Shown: in pieces, positions 48,151-59,242 of the stretch
Layout: each line of letters opens with the position of its first letter
Numbering within the stretch: position 1 is the first letter of the stretch
Assembly: GCF_963676685.1 (NCBI RefSeq)
Contig: NC_092344.1
Span: 44,352,830 to 44,416,829, forward strand
DNA: 64,000 nt
Direction: 5' to 3'
Source of the DNA: Mytilus edulis
Taxonomy: Eukaryota; Mollusca; Bivalvia; Mytilida; Mytilidae
The notes under the pieces: model-generated
Database searches by the model: none
What the model saw: only the letters and a program-made list of their open reading frames with translations
What the model was told of the DNA's origin: nothing
Made by a program: the position numbers and the translations under genes

Positions 48151-48975
48151 TTAACCCTTTAACCCCCAATCCCGCCTGTAGGCGTGATGGCGACAACCAT
48201 TATTTGATGGCCCGTATGACCCTCCATACTTTTTTTTAACTGCCCCAACTGAACTGTCATGATAGCAGGGACTTCAACCAAGCAGTTCATGGTCCATCAA
48301 CTCTTCTCAGATGTCTGTTCATGAAAATTTGGTAATTTGAAAGCCGTTTAAGAGTTCAAAATCGGAAAAACATGAAAAGTAGCCAAAATCAGGTGGGGGT
48401 GGGCATCTTTTGATGGCCACTTCGTATCTGGAGGTGACTGTTGGTAAAAACTATTATCATGTATGCATGCATAGGTGGTATAGGAACACAACGAGGTATA
48501 ATATGGCCAATAGGAATCTAGTCTGTAAAATCTAGGTCACCGTTTTGTCAAAAATCCATAAAAACGGACATTTAGGCAGACCTGACTTGACAATAATAAT
48601 TCCCAAGCAAGACACTGAAGTCCAATATACTCCCAGCTAGCATGAATGGACTACTGTAACTATAGGGTAATACTTGAATGACAAACAAACACAGTCTTGT
48701 CAGTGTTCACCTCTCAAGGTCGTTTTGAAATCGGAAAATAGACGGAAAATTACCATTTTTCACTGGGGGTCACTGGTTCAAACCCACGAGAAAATATTCC
48801 ACCTCCCATCCCACCCCCATCCATGCCATCCGCCCCCAAATCCCAAAAAGTAGTTTAATAGATGAGCATCAGTTACAGCATTAGGAGTTTGCTCATTTGC
48901 ATATAATTTGCATATGTTTGCAAATTTTCGAAAATGCCTGATTTTCCAAAAATGTCTTGGGGGCGAATGAGTTAA
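48151..48975. mobile_element. TTAA-flanked element with short G/C-rich TIRs
   Basis: The left end is TTAACCCTTTAACCCCCAAT, and the right end inverted is TTAACTCATTCGCCCCCAA. TTAA at each end suggests a Kolobok or piggyBac-type insertion. The interior is GC-richer than the surroundings and non-coding. Confidence 0.6.
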
Positions 48976-49144
48976 ACCACTACAAAGAATAAAAGCAGCA
49001 CTCCAATGCTTTCAAATCTGTGCCAAAATATGTAGCAGTATCACCTAACTATAACAATATACTTATGTAATTCTGTAAATCTCTTTATTATGTTGATTCC
49101 TAACATATGTTTACTTATTAATGGCATATCATTGCATCATTATT

Positions 49145-49365
49145 CATAAAGCATCAAAGTGTATATGTCTTGGTGTAATGTAATGATCCCAAATTACCTA
49201 CACAAAGCATCAAAGTGTATGTCTTGGTGTTACGTAATGATCCCAAATTACCTACACAAAGCATCAAAGTGTATGTCTTGGTGTTACGTAATGATCCCAA
49301 ATTACCTACATAAAGCATCAAAGTGTATGTCTTGGTGTTATGAAATGATCCCAAATTACCTACTA
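49145..49365 (+). repeat. 54-bp minisatellite, four copies
   Basis: The unit begins CAAAGTGTATGTCTTGGTGT and ends CCTACACAAAGCAT. The length is divisible by three, so it opens frames on both strands (49159-49383 plus, 49154-49432 minus) with an 18-residue period. These are by-products. Confidence 0.9.
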
Positions 49366-49739
49366 AAAAAAAGCTTCCAATAAAGTACTCATTAAGGAAC
49401 AGAGTGAATGAACTAAGAGGTATTGTGAGCAAACAAATACTGTCAGACTTGGATGGACAGACAATCAGGGTTACTTCTTTCTGCTAGGTCATAATTCAGA
49501 CCACCCATCTTATTAAATATCTCATATTTATCAATTATGGACATTTTCCCCATTTTCATTCTCAATTTTATTTTGAAGAGGTCAATACTTTATATATGTA
49601 CCTTTTCAATTTATATTAATTGAGGGCAAAGTCTGAGCTTAAATATCATCTAACAGGTCCATATATAACATATTGACTAAGTGAAAGTCTTTAATTTGTA
49701 TGTTTTAAAATATGTAGATCATATTGTAAGTTTGAAAAC

Positions 49740-49849
49740 GATATTGACTCTATGTTACTATTTTTGGAAATGATATTGATACTATGTTACTATTTTTGGA
49801 AATGATATTGATATAATTATATCATAAATAAAGAAGCATAGAGTCAATA
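49740..49849 (+). repeat. 32-bp tandem repeat plus inverted copy
   Basis: There are two full units and a part of GATATTGATACTATGTTACT plus 12 bp (49740-49815). ATATTGACTCTATG at 49741-49754 has an inverted partner at 49836-49849. Confidence 0.75.
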
Positions 49850-49971
49850 TGTCAAACTAGTGAAATACAAAATATATATTGGAAAACATGTGATAAAAAA
49901 AAACAATGAGAAACACAAAAAAACAAACCATATGTAATATTCAAATATAATTTACCCACTTGGTTCAAAAG

Positions 49972-50262
49972 GAATAAAATTGAGAATGGAAATGGGGAAT
50001 GTGTCAAAGAGACAACAACCCGACCATAGAGCAGAAGGTCACCAACAGGTCTTCAATGCAACTAGAAATTCCCGCACCCAGAGGCGTCCTTCAGCTGGCC
50101 CCTAAACAAATATATACTAGTTCAGTGATAATGAACGCCATACTAAACTCCAAATTGTACACAAAAAGCTAAAAGTTAAATAATACAAGACTAACAAAGG
50201 CTAGAGTCTTCTGATTTGGGACAGGCGCAAAAATGCGGCGGGGTTAAACATGTTTGTGAGAT
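49972..50262 (-). mobile_element. 3' fragment of the 20.5-kb Penelope-like family
   Basis: It has the same 3' end (AATAAAATTGAGAA on the plus strand), CCCGACCATAGAGC, GCGTCCTTCAGCTGGCCCCT and GGGGTTAAACATGTTTGTGA as the trailer at 20515-20810. It breaks off after TGTGAGAT. 5'-truncated copy. Confidence 0.8.
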
Positions 50263-51594
50263 ATTATTTTCTTTGGTTTGATTACTTTAATCATGTCAGT
50301 GGTCTACAAAATATTTCCAAGAAGTTTTCAAATTTGTTGGAGCAACAAGAGTAAAAATATTGTCAACAAATAATTGGGAATCTGACAGAAATATTAGCTA
50401 AGCTCTCTATTGTATTCAACTTCATTGACCAAAATATATCTGATTAATCTTTGACATGTTACCAGTTGTGACCTTGACCTATTATCCAAGACCAGTTCAA
50501 ACGCTCCTTGATCTTTAAGAACATGGGTTTGAGATATAACAAACACCTTTTTCATGAACAACAGACAGCATGAGTTATAAACTTGATATAAGTTTGTCAC
50601 GTAGAGAAATTATGGCTTAAAGCAAAATTACAAGGCAACTAGGAACAATGACCTTGACTTTTGAGATGATACCTTGAGTTAGGGTAATCAAATCAAATCT
50701 TTGATCATTCATTGGAATAAATTGTTTTGAATTGCAAACATATGGCTGAGAAACTAAATAGAGATTATGTATATCAGAGAGTCAAAGATAATAGACAGAT
50801 GCATGTGACAACTTCTGCTTAACTCTTCAAACTGTGTGGTTATAGTACCTTCTTTTTTTTTAAACTCTGTTCTCAGATTGCTTGAATAGTCCTTTGATGA
50901 GAGCAATGTAAATAATCTACAAACTGCAAATAATTTTCACTTAATCTATTTTTGTCTTTTTGCTACCATTATTTCTTAACTATCAATACTTGATACTAAG
51001 TAGCAGGTAACCACTGCAAATTAAAAGATTTTAAATTGCCTGTGCAAATTTTACAATTGAACATTTTATTTTCAATCTGCATTTTTCTATGCAATTCAAT
51101 AATTCAAGCTCATACTGATATGTTATCAATCTTTCCCATCACTAAAACCAATAAGTAATGTTTAGTCACATAATAAAACAGCTGAATAAAAAACAAATTT
51201 TCAAACTGAGAAATCCAATGTATTAAAGATAAATCTAATGATGGATTGTGTACTGAGTAAATAAATTTAGTTAACTTCCTGCAAGCAGCAGCTCTTTGAA
51301 GGCTGTGAGCAAACATTGTACCTGTAAATTCATTGATTTTAAAATTGAGGATACAACAGGGAACTGAGGGTGTTTCAGGATGATTTTTTAAAATAAAATT
51401 AATCAAAATTGTCAAGAAAAAAAATCTAAAAATTTAATTCTTGAATAGAAAGCCAACTTTGGTTGGCCCTAATAATTTGGTAAAGGTTACAGAATATTGG
51501 CATGTTGTAATTTTGCAATAAAAACCAACAAATTAATGATGTACGTCTTTATTTTGTACATGTATCTAAATAATGCAGACTGCCGATATGAAAA
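50263..51594. other. no gene recognised
   Basis: AT-rich DNA. The frames at 50394-50600 and 51110-51415 show no family motifs or splice context. Confidence 0.35.
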
Positions 51595-51835
51595 TAAGTA
51601 GATGTGAAATAGCTGCCAATGATTGGGAATGAGACAGTTATCACCAATTAATGGTCACCATATGGCCTTCAAAAATGAGCAAAACCCATACAGTACACTT
51701 AGATGTAAAAGGCCCCAAATTGACAAATGTAAAACAATTCAGATGAAAAAACTTAAATGACCTGATTAATTATAAAACTTTGATGTGCAACAACAAACAA
51801 CAACCACTGAGAAACAGGCTCTTACATGCCAATAC
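51595..51835 (-). mobile_element. retroelement trailer fragment
   Basis: TAGATGTGAAATAGCTGCCA, TATGGCCTTCAAAAATGAGC, TGTAAAACAATTCAGATGAA and CAACAACCACTGAGAAACAG align with the trailers at 36285 and 45297. Non-coding. Confidence 0.6.
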
Positions 51836-52632
51836 TTCAGATACTGTTAAGTAGATTATTTTCAAAGATCAAATTGCATTTCAAGGGGAAGCGCTGTTTT
51901 CAAGTTCCTTGTCATGTGTTTCTTGTTCTTAATTCTTGTCTGCCTTTATCAATCAAATTAATTTCCAAGAGGATTTTTCTTCAATGTTTTCATGTACATA
52001 TAACTATTCAGGAAATCATGGAAAAAATAATTTCTTTACAAGCAATTTTCACTTTACAATAATCAGAGGCCATAATAAACCATCTAAGATGATTGATGCC
52101 TTAATTAGACAAGGTACTGATGTAAGAGATAAGAGATTATCAAGGACACTTTGATCCATTATACCATGGGTATTTTGTAAAGGTATGAATAAAAGTAGAA
52201 AATTTAGGGCTTCAGGAGTCAATTTTGGTGGATGTTAGTTTTAAGGGGAACAGTCAATAATCATTTCTAATATCTGTGAGTGTCAGAGGAGAAAGAAATC
52301 TTAAAAACATCCACAAAATAAAGCTAGACAAAGGATACTACATAAGAATAGTTACACAAGCATTGGCACAATTGATTAGGCCCGGCAATTTGACTTTTCA
52401 GAATCTAAAGGACTATGGGTAATATCATTGTTCTTACACCAAAATGAAAATAACATTAAGACATTGGATGGATTTCCATTATTTAGAATGTTTTAAACCA
52501 ATCACAACGCGTTGGTGAACACTTTTGAAAATATTACCCAGAATGCATTAGATTCCGAAACGTCATATTAACAAATCAAAAATTTTAAATCTAAAGTAAA
52601 ACCAGTGTGATGACTAAGCTTCCTCTATTTGA
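51836..52632. other. no gene recognised
   Basis: AT-rich DNA with two short overlapping frames (51826-52154) without family features. Confidence 0.35.
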
Positions 52633-53370
52633 ACAATTTATGAGCAAAAAATATATTACTCTTTTAATAATAACTTTTATTATCATGTGTTATATATAAC
52701 AGGCAAGATAATCAATATAAAGTTCTATGGATTTGTGCTCTTTGTTTAGTGTCAGTATTACAATCTTCTAGAGGAAGACAATAAAGTGATAAGTTAAGCC
52801 TTTTCAACTGATTTATATTGTTTGTTCATATGTTGTACTGTTACACCACTGTTCTAGGATAGAAGGCGGGTTTGGCGCCAGCAAACTAGGTTAACACTGC
52901 CACATTCTGTATATGCCTGTCTGAAGTCAAGATTTTGTAATTTAGTGGTTGTCGTTTGTGGCTGTATATCATTTATGTTCTTTGTTCATTGTTTTGTTCA
53001 TTAATCAAGCAGTTAAGTTTTTTGGTTTGAAATGTTTTACATATATCATTTCAGGTTTTTTATAGCTGACTTAGCATTCTGCTACACTAACCTATAGTTG
53101 TTAACTTCTTTTATTTGGTCTCTCTGGTAGAGTGTTGTCTCATTGGCAGTCATACAACATCTTCTTATTTTAAAAAAGCCACCTCACAGTATGATGACAA
53201 TTTGCTTCTTCTATTTAAAAATTTTTGAGAGAAAAAAATATATTACACTTGATAACTTTTATTATTATGTGTTATATAACAGACAAGATAATCAATATTA
53301 AGTTCTATAAATTTGTACATTTTGTTAATTGTCAGTTTTACAATCTTCTCTAGGATTAGACAATGTAGTG
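52633..53370 (+). mobile_element. retroelement trailer flanked by ~140-bp direct repeats
   Basis: The centre (about 52810-53175) is a plus-oriented trailer with CATATGTTGTACTGTTACAC, GCCACATTCTGTATATGCCT, TGGTTGTCGTTTGTGGCTG and GTTGTCTCATTGGCAGTCAT. It is bracketed by two diverged direct repeats at about 52633-52790 and 53228-53370, both with AGATAATCAATAT and ACAATCTTCT. Non-coding. Confidence 0.6.
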
Positions 53371-53614
53371 CATCACATTAACAATCAAACATTCAGTCAC
53401 ATGACTGAACCAAATAAATGTCTTGGAAACTGCATCAAGCTAGCAATAAATGTCACAGAATAAATATTCCCATATGTGGTCTTAAATTGGTAATGTGCTT
53501 TTCTTAGTTAAATTGAACTTTTAGCATGCAAAAAAGAATTCAAATAAAAATAAAATTCAATTTACCCAAAGTCAATCAAATTAAATGTAACTTTTAAGTC
53601 AATTTAAATGTAAC

Positions 53615-54096
53615 TTAGGAGCAGATAATGGAGAAAGAATCCCATAAAATGATCTGATAATCTGACAAAAGGAACTAAAAGTGAATAAAATCCTTCCTCT
53701 ATAGGGAATAGGGTTGATGTATAGATCACAGTTCAACATCCAGCTGCAAACAATATATTATGAATATTAAGGTTAATAATATGCAAATAAGATATGTATT
53801 GCAAATTATCCTGCAAAATGTGTCAGATGTACCAAACACTTAGGTTCAAATTTTACAGATACATTAATCTACTGATTTCATTATTTAATAAAATTTTATA
53901 TTTCTTTTATCAATCCCAAAAATAATGTTAAGTCTTTCAATTTAATTTTTTCTCCTGTTTTTCCTTGCAAAAGTTACAAGACTTTTAAAAATGTTTGATA
54001 AATTCCCTATAGAGGAAAGATTTTATTCACTTTTAGTTCCTTTTGTCAGATTACCAGATCATTTTATGGGATTCTTTCTCCATTATCTGCTCCTAA
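53615..54096. mobile_element. MITE with 95-bp near-identical TIRs
   Basis: The arms at 53615-53709 and 54002-54096 are inverted copies with about two differences in 95 bp. They begin TTAGGAGCAGATAATGGAGA. The high identity suggests recent activity. The interior is AT-rich. Confidence 0.85.
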
Positions 54097-55076
54097 CGTT
54101 TCACATATGTACATGTAAACATGCACTTGCATAAGGCTGATTTCTATCTCATTTGATGTGTACTGCATTATAGAAAACCTTATAAGATTTCAGTGAAATC
54201 AGTAAAAGTTAAAGCCAAAGGAAACTGACCCACTGCTACATGAAAGATCCATCAAATCAGTTCTACTTTGATGTCAATTTCAATATTAATATTATCAAAA
54301 TCAATTAATAAACCATTACATCAAGGTCTGTGATTTAATTTCACTATGATAATTGTATTTATTTAAGCTTTAATCTCATATGACATGTCAGTTAGATTAT
54401 CATCTAAATGGATCTCATTTGTACTAAGTCACCAATATGTGTCACTATGACATTTCATAGACCAATAATGCAATGATTTTTCACTTGGATAATTCATAAA
54501 CAAAAACAAAGTACTTAGAGACATGTAACTAAAGAAAAAAAATCATTTGACTTAGTAAAATATTTCTTTTTTCTTTGTGAAATCATTTCTTGAAATAATT
54601 TCTGAAAAACGCAGATTTAAACAAGAAATAGGAAATGTAAATGGGAGTTAACTTATAAAAGGTAATTTGTCCTATAGTTGCAAAAATTCTATATCTTATT
54701 TTCAATTTTTTACTTTTGTTTGTTCTTTAGTCATGCAAGTAGATATTAGACCTTTTTATGTTAATATGCAGACATGCAAAAAACTGTTGAGGCTTGCAAA
54801 ATGCATCATTTTCCATTGATACATCAATTCTATATACATTGAATTAGAGAAGATTAAATCATTCTGACTCTCATGCAAAATGCTGCCCAAACTATCCATT
54901 GACAATTCTTGCTAATGCTTGTATAAGTTTACAACGGAATGTTTTTTTAACGTATTTAACATTTAAGGACTTTCATGATAATTAGTTAGGTTCAAATCTA
55001 ATTGCAAAATAGTTTTTATTTACTACCCTATGTAAACTAAAAGTAACATTTTGCTTCATTCTCTAGATCTGTTTAC
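54097..55076. other. no gene recognised
   Basis: AT-rich DNA with no coding or repeat structure that I can support. Confidence 0.35.
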
Positions 55077-55280
55077 TGTAAATTCAGAAATTATAGCGAG
55101 GTTTTTATTATTACGAAAAATGCGACAGAGTTGTAAACGCAATAATTTAAACTCACATTTTGAAATATTTTATATGAATTAAACAGGATTTTTCTCAAAA
55201 TCGTAAAAATTAAAATCGCATTTAAGTCTAAAATGACAAAATCGCAATAATAAATGCACGCAATAACTTCTGAGTTTACA
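55077..55280. mobile_element. 204-bp MITE
   Basis: The ends are TGTAAATTCAGAAATTATAG and, inverted, TGTAAACTCAGAAGTTATTG. Similarity continues through TTTATTATT. Degenerate and non-coding. The frame at 55091-55315 is incidental. Confidence 0.65.
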
Positions 55281-58200
55281 TACAGTATGTACTTGTAAGT
55301 ACATTTGACATTCAAGGTTCTACAATATCCATAAATTGTAAATAATCCAGACTACAAGCCATGAGTAATGACTGTATTTTTACCAATAACTCTAGAGAAT
55401 TCCAAGTGACATTCAGACAATACTGAACTGTAATTACAATTCACTGTAGATGACAGAACCAATATTTCATTTTTTTCACAATTACACTAATATTATACTG
55501 TGTTTCTTTTCTTACCAATATTTAACAGAAAGCAACTCAGGAGAATTAATGTTAACAATACGGCTTCAGTAACTGAGTACCAATGAATTCAGAGCTTGTA
55601 AGACTGAATGACTTCATCAGCAGACATCTAATATCACCCACACAGTATTACTATTGTATTGAACTTCTGGTCAGAGACATTATAGCTAACATAAAAATAA
55701 ATTTTAAATTATTGGTCTTCTTTCCTAAACTTTGTTAGGCTACTTGTTTGGTCTAAAGAACTGATGTTTTACTGTATTGTATTGCTTTTTACCAACTTTA
55801 AATAAATCTTATTCGATTCAATTTTGATTTTGGCTTGGTTTATTATGAAAGAACCTTCAGTGAGCAAGCTTAGACATACCCAATATGGTTAAAACAGGAT
55901 GTTTATATTACATGTCCTCTGCCTAAAAAAAAATCCTCATTTAAGACTTTTCATTATTGAATTCATCCAAAGTGATTAAACTTTAAGAGAACCTGTTGAT
56001 ATAGAAAGAAGAAATAAAATGAGTAATTTCCCTTCATATATAGAAAAAAAAGGTCCAAATGAGTTGTATTAGCCTAAAATTATGCAGGTGAAGGGAAAAA
56101 ATATTATTCAATATTCCCGAGAATATTCCAGTGTTCAAGGCCTTTTAAATGAGGGCTCAAATAGTTGGAAAACCCATGATTTAAATATCAGCGGGCTTAC
56201 AAATCTACCAATGGTGTTTCACATCAAGTTAAATATTCTGTTGACAGTACTATAGCTTTGTGTGTTCTCTGAATTAATAGTTCATTCTAAAGTTCAATAT
56301 TTCCACTTTTCTGCTAAATTAATAAATAATTCATAAGCAATTAAGGTTTGTTAAACTTTTGTCTGTTGTGTTCAGTTATTTCTAAAATCATTTACTCTAC
56401 CGTTTTAACGAACAATTCAACACACTTCGGTATCTTTTAACTCAGTTTAAAAAACAAAATAACTCAATTTGCAAACAAATATGATACAAGTTTTCAAAGG
56501 TTATCATCTTTAACACTATGTCTTGGGAGATAATTAAATCAACCACGTCAAAAATCATCATAACTCAGTTTCAAAAATGATATTATAGTATTGGCATGAT
56601 TCCATTCTGATCTTTAAGAATCTATTCAACTGCCATAAAGCACTTCAACATCCCATTTAATAGTACAGAAATCTACAACTCTTTAAGAATATCCTGAAGT
56701 ATCAATAATCTATGTGGCAATGAGCATTGAGTGGTTTTTACAGACCTGTGGTTTACGAGTCCCGATTATAAGCTTATCATTGGAATAATTGTATAGGGAA
56801 ATCCCATGGTGAGCTAGACAAAATGAGCAGTTAGTGGTAGGATTTTATCTCCAATATTGATTGGTTATAGTGAAAGTTTTTCGTGGTGATATTTTGTCTG
56901 ACCTGCCGTAATTCAAGTCAATTTTCCTGTATTGCTTTTATTATTGACAACTCTTTCAGTACTTGCATGATTCATAAGGAAGCTTATTTGTTTTTGTGTT
57001 CTAACGTTACCGAGTATCATTAGGGAAATGGATCCTGCAGACAGGTTTGTGTCAATTTGTTCACTTGTTTATCTCTTTAGTTAATGTCAACTCTTTACTG
57101 GAGTCAAATAAATAACAAAAAAGTCAACTCATTACTATAAACTTTAAACAAATTAAAAAAAAAAAAATCAAACAATTTTTTTCTTAAAATCAGATTTAAA
57201 GTAGGAAAAAAAAATTAATTCTTTTTCATAATTTACAATTAGTCTTCAAACTAAGTACTAATTAACAATTTTATTTCAGTTTATTTAAAAAAAAAAAATA
57301 CTAATATTTCCATACTGATTTTGTGATAAGGAAATTGCCTTTGGAGATTCTTGAGCAAAAATATTGATATTATCATATTCAATACAGTACAATGGCACAA
57401 ACATGGTGCACTTTCGCAGATTAAACAAAAAACTGGATTACAGTGTTAAAAATTAATAATGCACTTAGATGTCATTTGATTGATTGGCCAATGGGTTATT
57501 AAGTACACTTCAAATAAACAATATTAGAATAAACTGTATTCTCATCATGATTAAGATGTCTAGAAGGGATATATATAGTTCTATCTTGTATGTTATGCAA
57601 AACTGCTGTCCATTTCACAAAATCTTTTACATCTATCATAAGCATACAGAATTGTTCATGACTTACAACCAATCTTAGTCTTGTTTTTTATGAAACAATC
57701 CCTACCAATTTTAAAATAGTCTCATTTTGAGATCTTGTCATTAATTTATTTGATATGAGGCAATGGCAGGCTTTATAACCCAATAAAATAATTTGCTATA
57801 AAATGTTTTATATGTGCAGATATAGATTAAAGATTTTTTTTGGGTACATACTTTATCAGCAAGAATATCAAGCAAGCCCATAAGGGGGAGCTGATATTCC
57901 AGCTGATGAAATCAGTACAGAAAAATAAAATGCTATTATGTTTATCGACATTTCATCTTAACAATATGTTTTTTGGCAGAGATAATGCAATCCAAGAAAA
58001 TAGTTAGTAAAATGATTTTTACATGTACAAAGCGTTGATAGTTGTTCATTTGTATGAATGAAGTTGCATGCATTTCATTGATCAGAAAGCACAGCTGACT
58101 TTTCTGAAATAAAGTGTCCAGATAAAACATCTTACTAATTCAGAAGCTAAGAATTTATTCAGTATTATTTTGTAAAGATTAAAGAATTTGACTAATTTTA

Positions 58201-58418
58201 TAATTTCAGGGGCCAAATAATACCTCTTATTGGAACTTCTACTTTTCTGTATAATACTCTACTTTTCTGTATAATACATTATGATAATTACATTCATAAC
58301 CACTTATATAGGTTAACTAATAATTCAACTATTTGCTTTAAATAATAGAACAATTTCTTCTACTTTATCATTAAAATGTTACAAAGATCATCATGATAAT
58401 TAACATACTAAATTGTAA
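55281..58418. other. no gene recognised; possible conserved-element candidates
   Basis: AT-rich. 56730-57060 is less simple in sequence (CGAGTCCCGATTATAAGCTT, CCTGCCGTAATTCAAGTCAA) and has neither repeat ends nor an open frame. It is a candidate regulatory island, but this is only a compositional impression. Confidence 0.3.
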
Positions 58419-59242
58419 AATAAACTGTTTAATGTCTCGCCTTTTTGTAGTTTTGATTATGCAAATGTTGAAATCAAAATAGCAATACTTTTACATCTTA
58501 CACAAGTTAAGAAAATATTCAAAGTCAATGAACCATGACTGAGTTACATGGCTAAACATTCTCCATGTAAATGAGATGTGCCAATGCTTATACAACTGCA
58601 TACCAAATATCATTGACCTACCACTTGTGGTTCTCCATAAACTGACCTAATCACAAACTAATACATGTAAACTATGAAAAGTTTCAAAGTCAATAGACCA
58701 TGACTAAGGGGGTGGAGCTAAATTATCTCCATGGAAATGAGATGTGCCGATGCTTACACAACTACATACCAAATATCATTGACCTACCACTAGTGGTTCC
58801 CCATAAACTGACCTAATCCAAAAGTAATACATGTAAAATAAGCAAAAGTTTCAAAGTCAATAACCCATGACTAAGGGGGCAGAGCTAAATTATCTCCATG
58901 GAAATGAAATATGTTGACGCTTACACAACTGCATACCAAATATCATTGACCTACCACTTGTGGTTCCCCATAAACTGACCTAATCACAAACTAATACATG
59001 TAAAATAAGCAAAAGTTTCAAAGTCAATAGACCATGACTTAGGGGGGGAGCTAAAATATCTCCATGGAAATGAGATGTCCCAATGCTTATACAACTGCAT
59101 ACCAAATATGATTGACCTACCACTTGTGGTTCACCATAAACTAGACTTAATCACAAACTAATACATTGTTGAAGCCGCCGTCACCGCCGAAAACAGCATA
59201 CCTATGTCTCGCTTTTTTACTCGGTCAAGGCGAGACAAAAAA
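58419..59242 (+). mobile_element. pearl-like tandem-repeat element, four ~166-bp units
   Basis: Sister of 34295-35281 and in the same orientation. Left end TGTCTCGCCTTTTTGTAGTT, units near 58519, 58682, 58849 and 59017. Right end GAAAACAGCATACCTATGTC, hairpin GTCTCGC...GCGAGAC, A run. Both copies are preceded by AAATAAACTGTT. Confidence 0.75.
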
